Of a stretch of DNA of 64,000 bases, positions 42,643-51,861 are shown piece by piece. The stretch's first letter is position 1. Every line of letters begins with the position of its first letter. The translations under genes were made by a program, and so were the position numbers. The notes under the pieces were generated by a model. That model was given only the letters and a program-made list of their open reading frames with translations. It did no database searches and was not told the origin of the DNA. Source of the stretch: Pseudobdellovibrionaceae bacterium (GTDB lineage: Bacteria; Bdellovibrionota; Bdellovibrionia; Bdellovibrionales; UBA1609); the NCBI GenBank assembly GCA_020635055.1, contig JACKAN010000015.1:1-64000 (forward strand), read 5' to 3'.

Positions 42643-44552
42643 CAGGCCCCACTTATTCTTACACCTGTGGAACTCCATCCGCGACAGATTCCACAAAATT
42701 ACCTCTCGCTGGTGGCACTATGACTGGTCCTTTAGTTAATAACTCAAATTCGGCATCTACGGCCTTAGCGATAACTCAATCCGGAGCAGGATATGGCGCA
42801 ACAATTGAGGGCGGCAACGTCGGTATAGGCACATCCACTCCCTCCTCATTATTAACGATCAAAGCAGCCACTACTGGGGAGCACATGGCAATAAAGAATA
42901 GCGCTAATAACTCCGTTTTTACTTTTGGTTCAACGGCAGCGGGAAATCATGGTTTGCTTTCGGTGAATACCGGCACAGGGGTTGAATCCGTCACGATGAG
43001 AGGAGATCATAACTCGGGAGCCTATATCTTTGTGGATGCACAAAGAAATAAACCTGATGGAGGAGCGAACGGATATGGCGCCGGTTTGGCAATCAAATCT
43101 CCATTTGTGGTGAATCAGGAGAATGGAATATTTTTTCTCAACGGACCAGTTTTGAGTGATAAAGCGGGAGCAGCAGTGACTTTCTATACCTCAGATATCG
43201 GCGACTACGGGCGAGGTGGTCTCAAATTTAAAACAACAGCCTCAGGATCTGTGGCAACACGAATGACAATTGATCCAACAGGAAACGTTGGAATTGGAAC
43301 GGCGGTGCCGACAAGTAAATTACATGTTTTCGACGGCATAGCTGCAGCAGGTACTGCTGCTCCCTCTGTCTTGCAAGTCATCGGTGGAACAAATGCTGTC
43401 GATGCTCCAGGTGCTAATCCTGCCGGAGGCATTATAATTTCATCGGCCAATGGAGGCGGAACCAATTTTAATTTGGGTGGAAACGTCGATATATCAGCTG
43501 GGTATGGCGGCAACGGCGGGAATGTAACTCTCTCCGCAGGAAAGTATCAAGGAGCTCTTGCTACGACTCCAAGCCAACTGACTCTTGGAGGATCTGGATC
43601 TGTGACTTCCGGAGCAGCGACTCTTGGATCGGGATATACAAATTTTGTCGCAGCAAGCTCTGGCTCACTGAGTTTATTCACTCCGAATGCATATTCTAGC
43701 TATGGAAGGGGCGGTAACATTTCAATTATGGCAGGCAATGGTTCTACAGGGGTATCCGGAGGAGCTTCGGACTTTGGAGGAACAATTAGCATCACGGCAG
43801 GAAATGGAGGGGTTCAGCAAAATCTAGCCGGTTCTAATGTTGTCATTAACCCTGGCGCAGGTGGCGGAACAGGGGCCTCCGGAAATATTATCCTTGGTAA
43901 TCTTCAAGGCAACGTCGGTGTGGGTACGACCACCCCTGGTGCGAAGCTGGATGTCACCGACACGAGCACGACAACTAGTGCGATCGTTGTTCCACGCGCA
44001 GCAAATTTTACTGGTACTAGTCTTAACGGTATGATCCGCTACAACACATCTTCTACATTATTCGAGTTTTATCAAAACGGCACTTGGGTGAACTATACAA
44101 CTGTATCGGATGGTCGCTTGAAAACAAATGTGACCCCAGTGGATCAGGGACTTGAAATTGTGAATCAACTGAACCCAGTATTCTACGATTGGGAACGCAG
44201 CAATCCTAAAGCTTCGAGCTTTGAAAATAAACACCAAGTGGGTTTTATTGCCCAGGAAGTTGAAGAAGTCTTACCTGAAGTTGTTAATAAAGGCGAGGAC
44301 GGCTACAGGTCACTCGAGTATGGAAAGATCGTCTCCGTGGTCGTAGCGGCTGTTAAAGAGCTTTATGCGAAAGTTATGGGGCATGAAGAGAAAATCCAGG
44401 CCCAAGACCGTCAAATTGCCTCTAAAGCTGATAAAACCGAAGTGGATGCGAAGGTTCAGAAGCTTGAATCTGAAAACGAAAAACTAAAACAAGAAAATGA
44501 TGCAATCAAAGCTCGCCTTGAGAAAATCGAGAAAGCCCTCAACTCAAAATAA
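42643..44552 (+). pseudogene. Large trimeric fibre gene, 3' part with peptidase S74 chaperone end
   Basis: This is the continuation of the fibre gene after the IS, open in the restored frame from 42643. An ATG at 42720 could allow only a truncated product. Gly/Asn/Thr-rich strand repeats (GNVGIGTSTP..., GNVGVGTTTPGAKLDV) lead to VSDGRLKTNVTPVDQGLEIV and VGFIAQEVEEVLPEVV, the intramolecular chaperone domain (peptidase S74) that trimerises and self-cleaves phage tail fibres. A coiled coil (KLESENEKLKQENDAIKARLE) ends it. The segment from about 42,830 is visibly richer in G+C than the rest of the gene, suggesting a mosaic origin. Confidence 0.85.
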
Positions 44553-44566
44553 AAGGGTTTTTATCA

Positions 44567-45391
44567 TCACAGAAGTTTACTTAAAGAAGCACAGTCGCTG
44601 CGCAATAGGTAGTCCATGGCTAGTATAGATTTGTCGAGGGCTTCTTTGAAATAAATAAGATGAGGAGCTGTAATGAGCATTACATTTTTTTGTTTTGTGG
44701 ATAGGTCTTTTTCAAAGTGTTGTGTGGCATTGCATGAAAATAATCCTAAAACGGATAAGGGCTTTTTAATTTTTTTAAAATAATTGAGAATCAAAGAAAA
44801 ACTGCCATAGCCATTTTTATACTTTGCGAAGTCGACTTGATTGTCTTTTTTAATTATAGGTGGGGAAAAATCTGGACCGCCTCCGGCTCGCGAGTGACCA
44901 TTGTAGAATAAAATATCGGCCTGCTGAAGAGATAATAAAAACTCTTTTTTTGCACGCTGGCTCATCCAGGATTGGAAAGGATGGTTGCGATTTTCTTCGT
45001 CATCTTCGCTGACAGAACTGTGAATGATCCTTAAATTAATTTTTTTGCCATTCCATTGTTTATTAAAAAGATAGGCGTCTTTTTTATCTCTTTCAAAGCC
45101 ACAGAGAACATTGTTGTCTATACATTTTTGAGTGAGGTGATAAATGACCACATTTCGTTCATAACGGTCACCAACGAAACGAGCGGGGCGAGCATCTTTA
45201 TAGCCAATAATATATGTGATATTGATTTTAGCTTTCTTTTGTAAATAAGAAGTTGTGTTTTCACAGGAATTTCCAGATATAGTGGCGGCAGCCATAAAGC
45301 TTAATGTTTGAATAAACATTAGTAATGCGAAACACATAGCCTTTGAGATATTTTTCCAATAAATAACTTTATAGATTTTAGGAGCTACCAA
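44567..45391 (-). CDS. Exported protein with a possible clan CD (caspase-like) cysteine peptidase dyad
   Basis: This is a 274-residue exported protein with a signal peptide (about residues 15-35). It contains ADILFYNGHSRAGGGPDFSPP with His166 after a hydrophobic strand, and PLSVLGLFSCNATQHF with Cys220 after another strand. The strand-His then strand-Cys order is that of clan CD peptidases (caspase, gingipain, CHAT). This assignment is inference from motifs, since I cannot run a profile search. It is 15 bp from the fibre gene end on the opposite strand and its start overlaps the helical-repeat gene upstream by 7 bp, so those two are coupled. Confidence 0.5.
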   Translation of the reverse strand: MVAPKIYKVIYWKNISKAMCFALLMFIQTLSFMAAATISGNSCENTTSYLQKKAKINITYIIGYKDARPARFVGDRYERNVVIYHLTQKCIDNNVLCGFERDKKDAYLFNKQWNGKKINLRIIHSSVSEDDEENRNHPFQSWMSQRAKKEFLLSLQQADILFYNGHSRAGGGPDFSPPIIKKDNQVDFAKYKNGYGSFSLILNYFKKIKKPLSVLGLFSCNATQHFEKDLSTKQKNVMLITAPHLIYFKEALDKSILAMDYLLRSDCASLSKLL

Positions 45392-46110
45392 TTGATCTCC
45401 TTAGAGTTTTTTTTCTCTAGGCAAAGCTTTCTGACGTACTTATTCTTATCTTTTTCACAAGAGGAAAAATCAATAAAATAATAAGGAAGTGAGTAAAGCA
45501 CTTGCAAACGAATCTGATACCAAGGGCTAGCTAAGGCGATACTCGCTAAACTCTTGAACTCCTTATTGCTAAACTGACCCTTGAGTCGTCGTAAATAATT
45601 AAGAGTGCTGGATTGAATTTCGAAGTTTCCATTGCTCAGCCAATTTTCAATGAGTGCTATTTCTAATTTGTATTTCATGCGCCCAAGAGTATCCATCATA
45701 ATAATTCTTGCAGGTAGGGAAGCATCGCTATTTTTCAAGCGCAAAGCATATAAGCCAATGAGCGACTCCCGCGAGTTTTTAGTAATAAGAGAGTTCATTG
45801 CCAAATAAAGGTGTCCGGTTTGATCTTCTTTAGAGTACTTAACCAGTATGTCCATCATACTATAAAGTTTTAAAGAGGCGATGATATCAGCAGCTAATTC
45901 CCTGTTTTGATTGCTTTGAATGGCTTGTATGAGTTCGGCTCGCAAATGGGGGTAGAGTTTTAAAGATTCAATAGAAGATTTCTGTACAGTCCAACTTTCA
46001 CCAAAAAGGCGTTTGCCATATTCTGTCCAATGTCGAAGTTCCGTGGCTTTTTTTGTAGCCCCCAAAGTTACAGCCCCATAACCAAAAAAAATGAAAACTA
46101 ACCAACGCAT
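45385..46110 (-). CDS. Exported helical-repeat (HEAT-like) protein
   Basis: This is a 241-residue exported protein. The signal peptide is about residues 1-18. The rest is a series of about 30-residue helical pairs (LYPHLRAELIQAIQSNQNRELAADIIASL; GLYALRLKNSDASLPARIIMMDTLGRMKYKLEIALIENWL), consistent with HEAT-like repeats. It ends with a cysteine-containing tail. Its last codons overlap the start of the possible clan CD peptidase gene, so the two are made together. A scaffold role for that protein is plausible but not shown. Confidence 0.6.
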   Translation of the reverse strand: MRWLVFIFFGYGAVTLGATKKATELRHWTEYGKRLFGESWTVQKSSIESLKLYPHLRAELIQAIQSNQNRELAADIIASLKLYSMMDILVKYSKEDQTGHLYLAMNSLITKNSRESLIGLYALRLKNSDASLPARIIMMDTLGRMKYKLEIALIENWLSNGNFEIQSSTLNYLRRLKGQFSNKEFKSLASIALASPWYQIRLQVLYSLPYYFIDFSSCEKDKNKYVRKLCLEKKNSKEINW

Positions 46111-46211
46111 CCAAAAATTGTAACACTTTTGGGTTCCAGGTCCTATTGCTTATTACAGTATGTCATAAGGTATGGTTTTTGCTCTGAATATAGCTTGTGT
46201 TAATTTACAGT

Positions 46212-47159
46212 ATGGTTGCTTATTATATAGGCTTTCAGAGCCTGGAATTGTTTAGGTTTTTTGCAAGAAAATCGTTTTTTGTAGTTGCTATACTATTATG
46301 TTGTTTTCCCACTATGGCTAAAGATATTGATATCACGAATTTCTATAAAAATTTGGGGATTGAAAACTTAAGTCAAATCCTTGTTCCTGAAGTTAAAGTT
46401 GATCCTATCGACTTGTTGGTAAGTCATTGGGCACAACGCGAAAAGGGCAGTTCTAATCAAAAAGCTAGAGTTACAAATCACAAAGTAGATTATATTAAAA
46501 AAAGAGTGGAGTTTAGAAATTTAAAAGGAATAAAGGTTACGGGATTTTTGTTAACTCCAGTTGGCCCAAATTTACCCCGCCAATTACCTACGGTGATTTT
46601 TCACCATCAAGAAGGAGCCCCTAAAAAATTAGGCTCTGAAGAAATCTTCTCTAGAGATCAAACTTGGCAGTGGGCTGAGTTATTGATGAATCAGGGTTAC
46701 ATGGTTTTAGCTATAGATAGTTTAGATCATGGGCAGCGTTTTCATGATGAAGAGGTTGATTATATTAAATATTGGAACTTGCATCGTCATCAAATTCAAT
46801 TATTGGATGATATTCAGGCGTACTTATTTTTAAGAAAAACAAAGTCAGTGGGCAATATTGCAATTTTAAATGTTTCCACTTCCACTGAACGCAGTCAAAG
46901 GCTCCAAGAGGCGTTGGTATCAGAAGAGAAGTTGCCACTAGTGCAGTGGTCACAAAGCGAGTGGCCTAACATTGATGCCTACGAGCTTGTGAAAAAATTG
47001 AACTTGCATTTACTAAATAGCCCCCATAAACCAAGGCTTTCCAATGCATTTTTTCTGAAAATGATAAATCAGATTCAACAAAAAAGAATTTATGGCGTAC
47101 ATTGTAATGAGACTCTCAACAACAATTCATTATCCCCAGAGCAGGGCGTGTTATTTTAA
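46212..47159 (+). CDS. Exported alpha/beta-hydrolase-like protein, probably catalytically reduced
   Basis: This is a 315-residue protein with an N-terminal signal or anchor helix (ARKSFFVVAILLCCFP). It has the front half of a dienelactone-hydrolase-type fold: PTVIFHHQEGAPKKLGSEE, then AELLMNQGYMVLAIDSLDHGQRFHDEE, the strand and loop carrying an Asp-His pair. The usual GxSxG elbow is not visible (NIAILNVSTSTERSQRL stands in its place), and the C-terminus is short. An in-frame GTG at 46197 is an alternative start. Function is unknown. Confidence 0.5.
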   Translation: MVAYYIGFQSLELFRFFARKSFFVVAILLCCFPTMAKDIDITNFYKNLGIENLSQILVPEVKVDPIDLLVSHWAQREKGSSNQKARVTNHKVDYIKKRVEFRNLKGIKVTGFLLTPVGPNLPRQLPTVIFHHQEGAPKKLGSEEIFSRDQTWQWAELLMNQGYMVLAIDSLDHGQRFHDEEVDYIKYWNLHRHQIQLLDDIQAYLFLRKTKSVGNIAILNVSTSTERSQRLQEALVSEEKLPLVQWSQSEWPNIDAYELVKKLNLHLLNSPHKPRLSNAFFLKMINQIQQKRIYGVHCNETLNNNSLSPEQGVLF

Positions 47160-47171
47160 ACAAATTAACTC

Positions 47172-47209
47172 AAAAAAAGCAGAGAATTTAAAAATTCTCT
47201 GCTTTTTTT
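47172..47209. terminator. Bidirectional intrinsic terminator
   Basis: An 11-bp stem (GCAGAGAATTT at 47179-47189, AAATTCTCTGC at 47192-47202) is flanked by an A-run upstream and a T-run downstream. It serves both the plus-strand hydrolase-like gene and the convergent minus-strand cytochrome gene. Confidence 0.9.
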
Positions 47210-47235
47210 ATTTAGATAAAAATTTTAATTTAATA

Positions 47236-47535
47236 CTACTTTAATGTGCTGTAGTAAGCAGCCAAGTCTTGCATGTCCTTATCAGAAAGCGTTTTGGCTT
47301 GTCCAGACATAACAGGATCTTTTCGTTTGTCGGTTTTAAAATCATTCAATTGCTTAGCTAAATAGCCAGCTTTTTGTCCTTTTAGGCTGGGCCACAAATC
47401 ATTGGTGCTTACACCATTAGCACCATGGCAAGCCGCACAGGTTGTAGCTTTTTTGGCACCGGCTTTAGCATCCCCTTTGGCAAAGCTGAGGGGTGCCGTT
47501 AATGTGATCGCTAATAATACAATTATACTTTTCAT
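47236..47535 (-). CDS. Small periplasmic cytochrome c (c553 type)
   Basis: This is a 99-residue single-haem cytochrome with a signal peptide (MKSIIVLLAITLTAPLSFA) and CAACHG at about 33-38, typical of class I cytochrome c553. A distal Met ligand is likely in DPVMSGQAKTLSD. It shuttles electrons in the periplasm. It is 14 bp downstream of the tri-haem lipoprotein gene on the same strand, so the two form an operon. Its C-terminal repeat layout mirrors that of the larger neighbour. Confidence 0.93.
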   Translation of the reverse strand: MKSIIVLLAITLTAPLSFAKGDAKAGAKKATTCAACHGANGVSTNDLWPSLKGQKAGYLAKQLNDFKTDKRKDPVMSGQAKTLSDKDMQDLAAYYSTLK

Positions 47536-47549
47536 TTTTGACTCCGTTT

Positions 47550-48647
47550 TTATTGTGTTTTTAATTCGCTAATATATTTTGCTAAACTTTCAATGTCTTT
47601 GTCATCAATTTGATCGGCAACTCCTGACATAATTGCATTTTTACGAATTCCAGTGCTAGTTTTAAAAGCACGCAATTGATTGGCTAAATACTCAGCCTTT
47701 TGACCACGGATGCGTGGACCCATACTTTCGGCCTGACCCGTATGACAGCCAAGACAATTGTTAAACTTTCCGTCGGAATCTTCTTTTGTACCTTGATTGG
47801 CTTCCATTTTGGAAAAATGTTGAGCCACTAATTCAATTTGTGCCTCAGTAAGGTCTTGAGTAATTAAATTCATAATATGGGCAGGGGTAGAATCTTTGCG
47901 AGCCACAACATTTAAGTCGGAACCCTGGATTACTAATTCCCCTTTTTCATCCATTCTGACCTGTTTAAAAGCTTTGAGTTGCTGAGAAATGTATGCCGCC
48001 GAGAGTCCAGCCAAATTGGGAACACTATTGGTTTTGCTGGTCTCATCGATCTCGCTGATACCGGTAACTCCATGACAAGCTGTGCAGCTGCTGATGGTGT
48101 TAAATTTCTCTTCATCGGAAAGTTGGTCTAACTCTGCTTTTGATATTTTATCAGAAGAAGCAGATGCTGGGGCGGTGGTTTTATCACCAACAGCTACTTT
48201 TTTAGTTTTTGGCGCCTTTGCTTTCCCTGTTTGGGTTTTTGCTACTTTTTGTTGATATAAAAAGGCAAGGGCGTAATCGCGAATTTGTGCCCTCTCTTCG
48301 TCTGAAAGGCTATTTTTTAAAAAAGCTTCCATGGCTGCCGGTACATTTTTCTTTTCCCAAATAAACTCAATCAGTGTGCCTTTTATAATTGTAGCTTCTA
48401 GTTTGGCTTGATTGGTATGCCAATCATGGCAAGCACCGCATTTGTTTTGTAATAGTGTTTGAATGTCTTGGTAGGAGGGGCCGATAATTGTTTTATCAGA
48501 TTCTTGCGAAACACCACCCTTATTGGACCCAGTTGGTTGAGTTTTTAAGGGCTGATGGGGCCCCTTATTGTCACATGCCGAAAATAATACAAGGGCTGTT
48601 ATAAAAATAAAGCCATAACTTACTGATTTTCCTAAATTACGAATCAT
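47550..48647 (-). CDS. Tri-haem c-type cytochrome lipoprotein
   Basis: This is a 365-residue lipoprotein (lipobox LFSAC) with three haem c motifs: CGACH near the N-terminus, CTACH in the middle, and CLGCH near the C-terminus. The last two are in c553-like modules with downstream Met motifs (AIMSGVADQIDDKD). A low-complexity Lys/Ala/Thr linker separates the first and second domains. It is probably anchored in the outer or inner membrane facing the periplasm. It precedes the small c553 gene and is divergent from a haem-porin gene, so these form an electron-transfer locus. Confidence 0.88.
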   Translation of the reverse strand: MIRNLGKSVSYGFIFITALVLFSACDNKGPHQPLKTQPTGSNKGGVSQESDKTIIGPSYQDIQTLLQNKCGACHDWHTNQAKLEATIIKGTLIEFIWEKKNVPAAMEAFLKNSLSDEERAQIRDYALAFLYQQKVAKTQTGKAKAPKTKKVAVGDKTTAPASASSDKISKAELDQLSDEEKFNTISSCTACHGVTGISEIDETSKTNSVPNLAGLSAAYISQQLKAFKQVRMDEKGELVIQGSDLNVVARKDSTPAHIMNLITQDLTEAQIELVAQHFSKMEANQGTKEDSDGKFNNCLGCHTGQAESMGPRIRGQKAEYLANQLRAFKTSTGIRKNAIMSGVADQIDDKDIESLAKYISELKTQ

Positions 48648-48803
48648 CTTTAGATCCTTTCTTTCAGTTGCTAAAACTAAAGGGCAATATCCGGGCCAAT
48701 TCTATATTTAAGTTAATAAAACCAAATAAAAATCCAACTAAGTTAATGACAAGTATTCATTCTCCCATTAAAAACTCATTTGCAACTTCGCGGAGGTATG
48801 TTT

Positions 48804-50015
48804 GTGAATTTTACAGTTAGAAGTCAGGGTTTCTATGCCTTTTTTGTCTCAATATTTTTGTTGTTATCACAAAATGTCGAAGCCAGGCCGGAGTTTGCAC
48901 TTCGTCATAATTTAAATCGTTGTACAAGCTGTCATTTTAGTCCTGCCGGGGGAGGTCTTAAGACCACAACAGGCAAGTTGTATGGGGCTCATGGATTTAA
49001 AATTTCAAAATATGCTAGCCAAGATTTTGTGAGCGCAGAGATGCGCATGGCCCATTACAATCCCAGCAATCGAAAAAGTGATCGCTCCGGCTTATTTATG
49101 ATGTCGGGCATTGTTGGCGGTTCTATTGCCATCACCCCCGAAGAAGAAAATACAGAAGTGAGAGCCGTGATTTCCCATGACATTTACAATTCCAGCGCTT
49201 GGGACAGTTACTTAAGGTGGAGATTTTTCGATGACACAGAGACGTCTTGGGCACCACAATACATATTAGTAGGGAGGTTTCATGCTCCTTTTGGCTTGTT
49301 AACAGATGAACATCGCACATATACGAAATTACAAACACTTTCAAATTACAATTTAAAATTAGAAGCTGGAGCCATGTTATCCGGACAGCCCTTTGAAGCT
49401 TTTCACTATGATTTAGCTGTTGTTAATGGAGAAGCCTCCAATGCGGCCTTAGCACCAGGAAATGCCGAACTTTGGGGAGGCGTTTCTAATTTTCGCTTTT
49501 CGTCATCATCTCGTTGGTTTCCTGTGACGGTGGGGATGAGTTACAAATTTCATGATAGATTAGAGGGTCAAAAAAACCCCTGGGCGGGAGCTCTGTATGG
49601 GATGTTTTCTTTGGAAAGATTCACTCAAGGACGTATTAAGGCCGATGTAATATTTGAATATGCCAATGCTAAAAACTTTAATGATAAGGCCTCAACATCG
49701 GCAGGATTTCCTGTGGATGCCACATATAAAGCCAATATCTTAGATGCAGAGTCAGAGGGTATATACAGCCAAGTGAATTTCTTTTTAACTGAGAAACTCA
49801 TTTTGCAAGTTAAATATGATAGATGGTTATTTAATAAAGATTTTCCTGCAGATGCCTTTGAGAAATTGGGTTATGGATTAAAACATTATTTTGAAGCTAA
49901 TAGCTTAATAATGCTTAGATTTGAAAGTTCAAGAATTGGTCGCCCAGAAGAGCAGGTGGCACCTCATCACAGAGCTGATGATGCCGCTTGGGTTTATATG
50001 CAGGTGGGGATATAA
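48804..50015 (+). CDS. Outer-membrane porin-like protein with an N-terminal haem c motif
   Basis: This 403-residue exported protein has a signal peptide, then RPEFALRHNLNRCTSCHFSPAGGGLKTTTGKLYG, a single CxxCH haem site, followed by a beta-barrel (alternating strands ending AAWVYMQVGI). Such haem-porin fusions are thought to carry electrons or small solutes across the outer membrane. The open frame begins at TTG 48780. I choose GTG 48804 because GGAGG is 7 nt upstream and gives a normal signal peptide. It is divergent from the tri-haem lipoprotein gene. The downstream gene starts one base after its stop. Confidence 0.8.
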   Translation: MNFTVRSQGFYAFFVSIFLLLSQNVEARPEFALRHNLNRCTSCHFSPAGGGLKTTTGKLYGAHGFKISKYASQDFVSAEMRMAHYNPSNRKSDRSGLFMMSGIVGGSIAITPEEENTEVRAVISHDIYNSSAWDSYLRWRFFDDTETSWAPQYILVGRFHAPFGLLTDEHRTYTKLQTLSNYNLKLEAGAMLSGQPFEAFHYDLAVVNGEASNAALAPGNAELWGGVSNFRFSSSSRWFPVTVGMSYKFHDRLEGQKNPWAGALYGMFSLERFTQGRIKADVIFEYANAKNFNDKASTSAGFPVDATYKANILDAESEGIYSQVNFFLTEKLILQVKYDRWLFNKDFPADAFEKLGYGLKHYFEANSLIMLRFESSRIGRPEEQVAPHHRADDAAWVYMQVGI

Positions 50016-50447
50016 TTGCTAAGTTACCAGCAGGAAAATTCTCATTTAGTTGTTTTATCTAAGGGTGAAGCTTTTATAGCTGGCCTTACAGAATACTGTA
50101 AAGAGCATAGTGTAAAAGGCGCATTTTTTAACGCAATTGGCGCCTTAGAAAATGTGGAGTTGGGTTACTACGATTTACACAATCAAACTTATGTTAGAAA
50201 AACCTTTAGCGATGGGGATTATGAATTGGTATCGGCCCATGGCAATTTGACTTTAAAAAATGGCGAGCCCTATGTGCATATTCATGCTTCCATCTCTGGC
50301 CCGGACTTTCAAGTTTTTGGTGGTCACTTGTTTGAAGCCACAGTGGCTGTCACCGCAGAGGTGCAATTGACTCCCTTGGAGACTTTTGCGGTGAGAGAAC
50401 CGAATAAGTCCATTGGGCTAGATCTTATTTGTCGATTTCACAAATAA
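50016..50447 (+). CDS. PPC/DUF296 domain protein
   Basis: This is a 143-residue single-domain PCC (DUF296) protein with the VKGAFFNAIGALENVELGYYD and VHIHASISGPDFQVFGGHLFEATVAVTAEVQL blocks. In plants this domain is part of AT-hook DNA-binding proteins. Bacterial copies are trimeric and often metal-bound through the His-rich loop (HIHAS, GGHL), with an uncertain role. It starts with TTG 50016 directly after the haem-porin stop, so it is in that transcript and may sense or regulate the electron-transfer genes. Confidence 0.85.
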   Translation: MLSYQQENSHLVVLSKGEAFIAGLTEYCKEHSVKGAFFNAIGALENVELGYYDLHNQTYVRKTFSDGDYELVSAHGNLTLKNGEPYVHIHASISGPDFQVFGGHLFEATVAVTAEVQLTPLETFAVREPNKSIGLDLICRFHK

Positions 50448-50526
50448 AATATCCAAGATGTTAGCACGACAGTTATCTTAAAAAAGTCCTGATCCAAAAT
50501 GTTTTTTGGTCTTTTGTCGGTGAATA

Positions 50527-51861
50527 TTGTTAAATACAAGGATGGGGATTAAAACATTTCAATATTTACTGAAATTTATAGTTTTTGTTATTTGTAATTA
50601 TTGTTACTCTTTTAAAGTCTTGGCTGAAAATAGAGTTACTTTAGGTCAAGTGAATGCTCCTTTTTTAAATGTATTTTCATCTACCGAAAGTCGATCCCAT
50701 TCTTTATGTAAAATAGAAAAGGGCATGGAGCTTCCTATCAATAAAGTGAGTTCTGATGGAAAGTGGTACCAGATTTCACTAAAAAACATAAAAAATTGCA
50801 AAAAAAAATATGGCTGGGTACCCACTTATCCTTATTTTACACCAGTTAAAGAAACTGCTGATGCTTATGTAGTTAACTCCCCCCAAGGACTCGAAGTGAG
50901 GAGTGGTCCCCAAAAAGATGATAAAGTTTTATGTAAGCTCCAAAATTATGATCCCATCGATATTGTTGGGCCATCCAAAGAGAGTGAAGATATTTTAATA
51001 GTGAAACTAAGGTATCATAATGAGTGTTTAAAAAGTAAATATAAAGAAGATTATGCTCAGGATATAAATGAGGAATTAGTTAAAAAGAAAGCTAGTAGTG
51101 AAACTAAAACTCGTGAAGAAGTTATTGATGGAAATACATCAATTGATAAAACTAAAAATATATCTATTGAAGATATAGAGCAAATAAAAGCTACAGATAA
51201 GACTAAAGCTACACAAAAAACTACGGATATAGATATACATTCAAGCATTGGCTATGTCCCTAAAGATCAAGTTATGGAGATGGAGCCCATTGTACCCAGC
51301 GATGAGGAACTTGAGAAGGAAGAGTTCACAGAGGCGCAAGGACCTTGTTTGGATTGTGCTAAAAGTAAAATTATAAAAGAGGCCATTGATAGCAAGAAAC
51401 TAAGTTTAGAGGCAGCTATAAAATCCTATTCTTCGAGTGATCAAGTGAAAAATATGATTCATTACGCCATGAGGAAGAAAAAAAGGGCAAGTGCTGGTGT
51501 GTGCTATATGTTTGTGAAAAATGCATTGCTAGCTTCTGGTTTAACTGCAAAGAGATCGGGAGAAAGGCGTGCTAAAAATGCTGGGTCCAGCTTAAAGGCC
51601 GAAGCTTATATAAATTTAATGGATGAACCCGATTGGAAGAATAGAATTAAGTCACCCTATGATGCTCCCAAGGGGGCAATTTTAGTTTATAATGGGGGAC
51701 CATCAGGGCATATTGAAATTAAAACAGGAGATATAGGTGAGGGAGGATTTGTTAGTGATTACTACAGTCCCAATGCACGCACTGGGATATCTAAAAACAA
51801 AAACGTGGGTCGGGGTCGTCGTTTAATTGGCGTTTATATAAAGCCAGGAGTTCAATCGTGA
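50527..51861 (+). CDS. Exported SH3-domain protein with NlpC/P60-like cysteine peptidase end
   Basis: This is a 444-residue exported protein. After a signal sequence it has two SH3-like domains (about 37-105 and 113-165, the second with NSPQGLEVRSGPQKDDKVLCKL), a low-complexity Lys/Thr/Asp linker, and a C-terminal domain with GVCYMFVKNAL (Cys326) and SGHIEIKTG (His395), the active-site pattern of NlpC/P60 or CHAP-type peptidoglycan peptidases. It may digest cell walls of its own or other cells. TTG 50527 is used because GGTGA lies just upstream. ATG 50542 is also in frame. It overlaps the next gene by 4 bp. Confidence 0.75.
   Translation: MLNTRMGIKTFQYLLKFIVFVICNYCYSFKVLAENRVTLGQVNAPFLNVFSSTESRSHSLCKIEKGMELPINKVSSDGKWYQISLKNIKNCKKKYGWVPTYPYFTPVKETADAYVVNSPQGLEVRSGPQKDDKVLCKLQNYDPIDIVGPSKESEDILIVKLRYHNECLKSKYKEDYAQDINEELVKKKASSETKTREEVIDGNTSIDKTKNISIEDIEQIKATDKTKATQKTTDIDIHSSIGYVPKDQVMEMEPIVPSDEELEKEEFTEAQGPCLDCAKSKIIKEAIDSKKLSLEAAIKSYSSSDQVKNMIHYAMRKKKRASAGVCYMFVKNALLASGLTAKRSGERRAKNAGSSLKAEAYINLMDEPDWKNRIKSPYDAPKGAILVYNGGPSGHIEIKTGDIGEGGFVSDYYSPNARTGISKNKNVGRGRRLIGVYIKPGVQS

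Noticed and set aside
46197..46211. GTG 46197 as the start of the hydrolase-like gene
   Set aside because: Neither it nor ATG 46212 has a Shine-Dalgarno. ATG is the more frequent start, so 46212 is listed, with low certainty.
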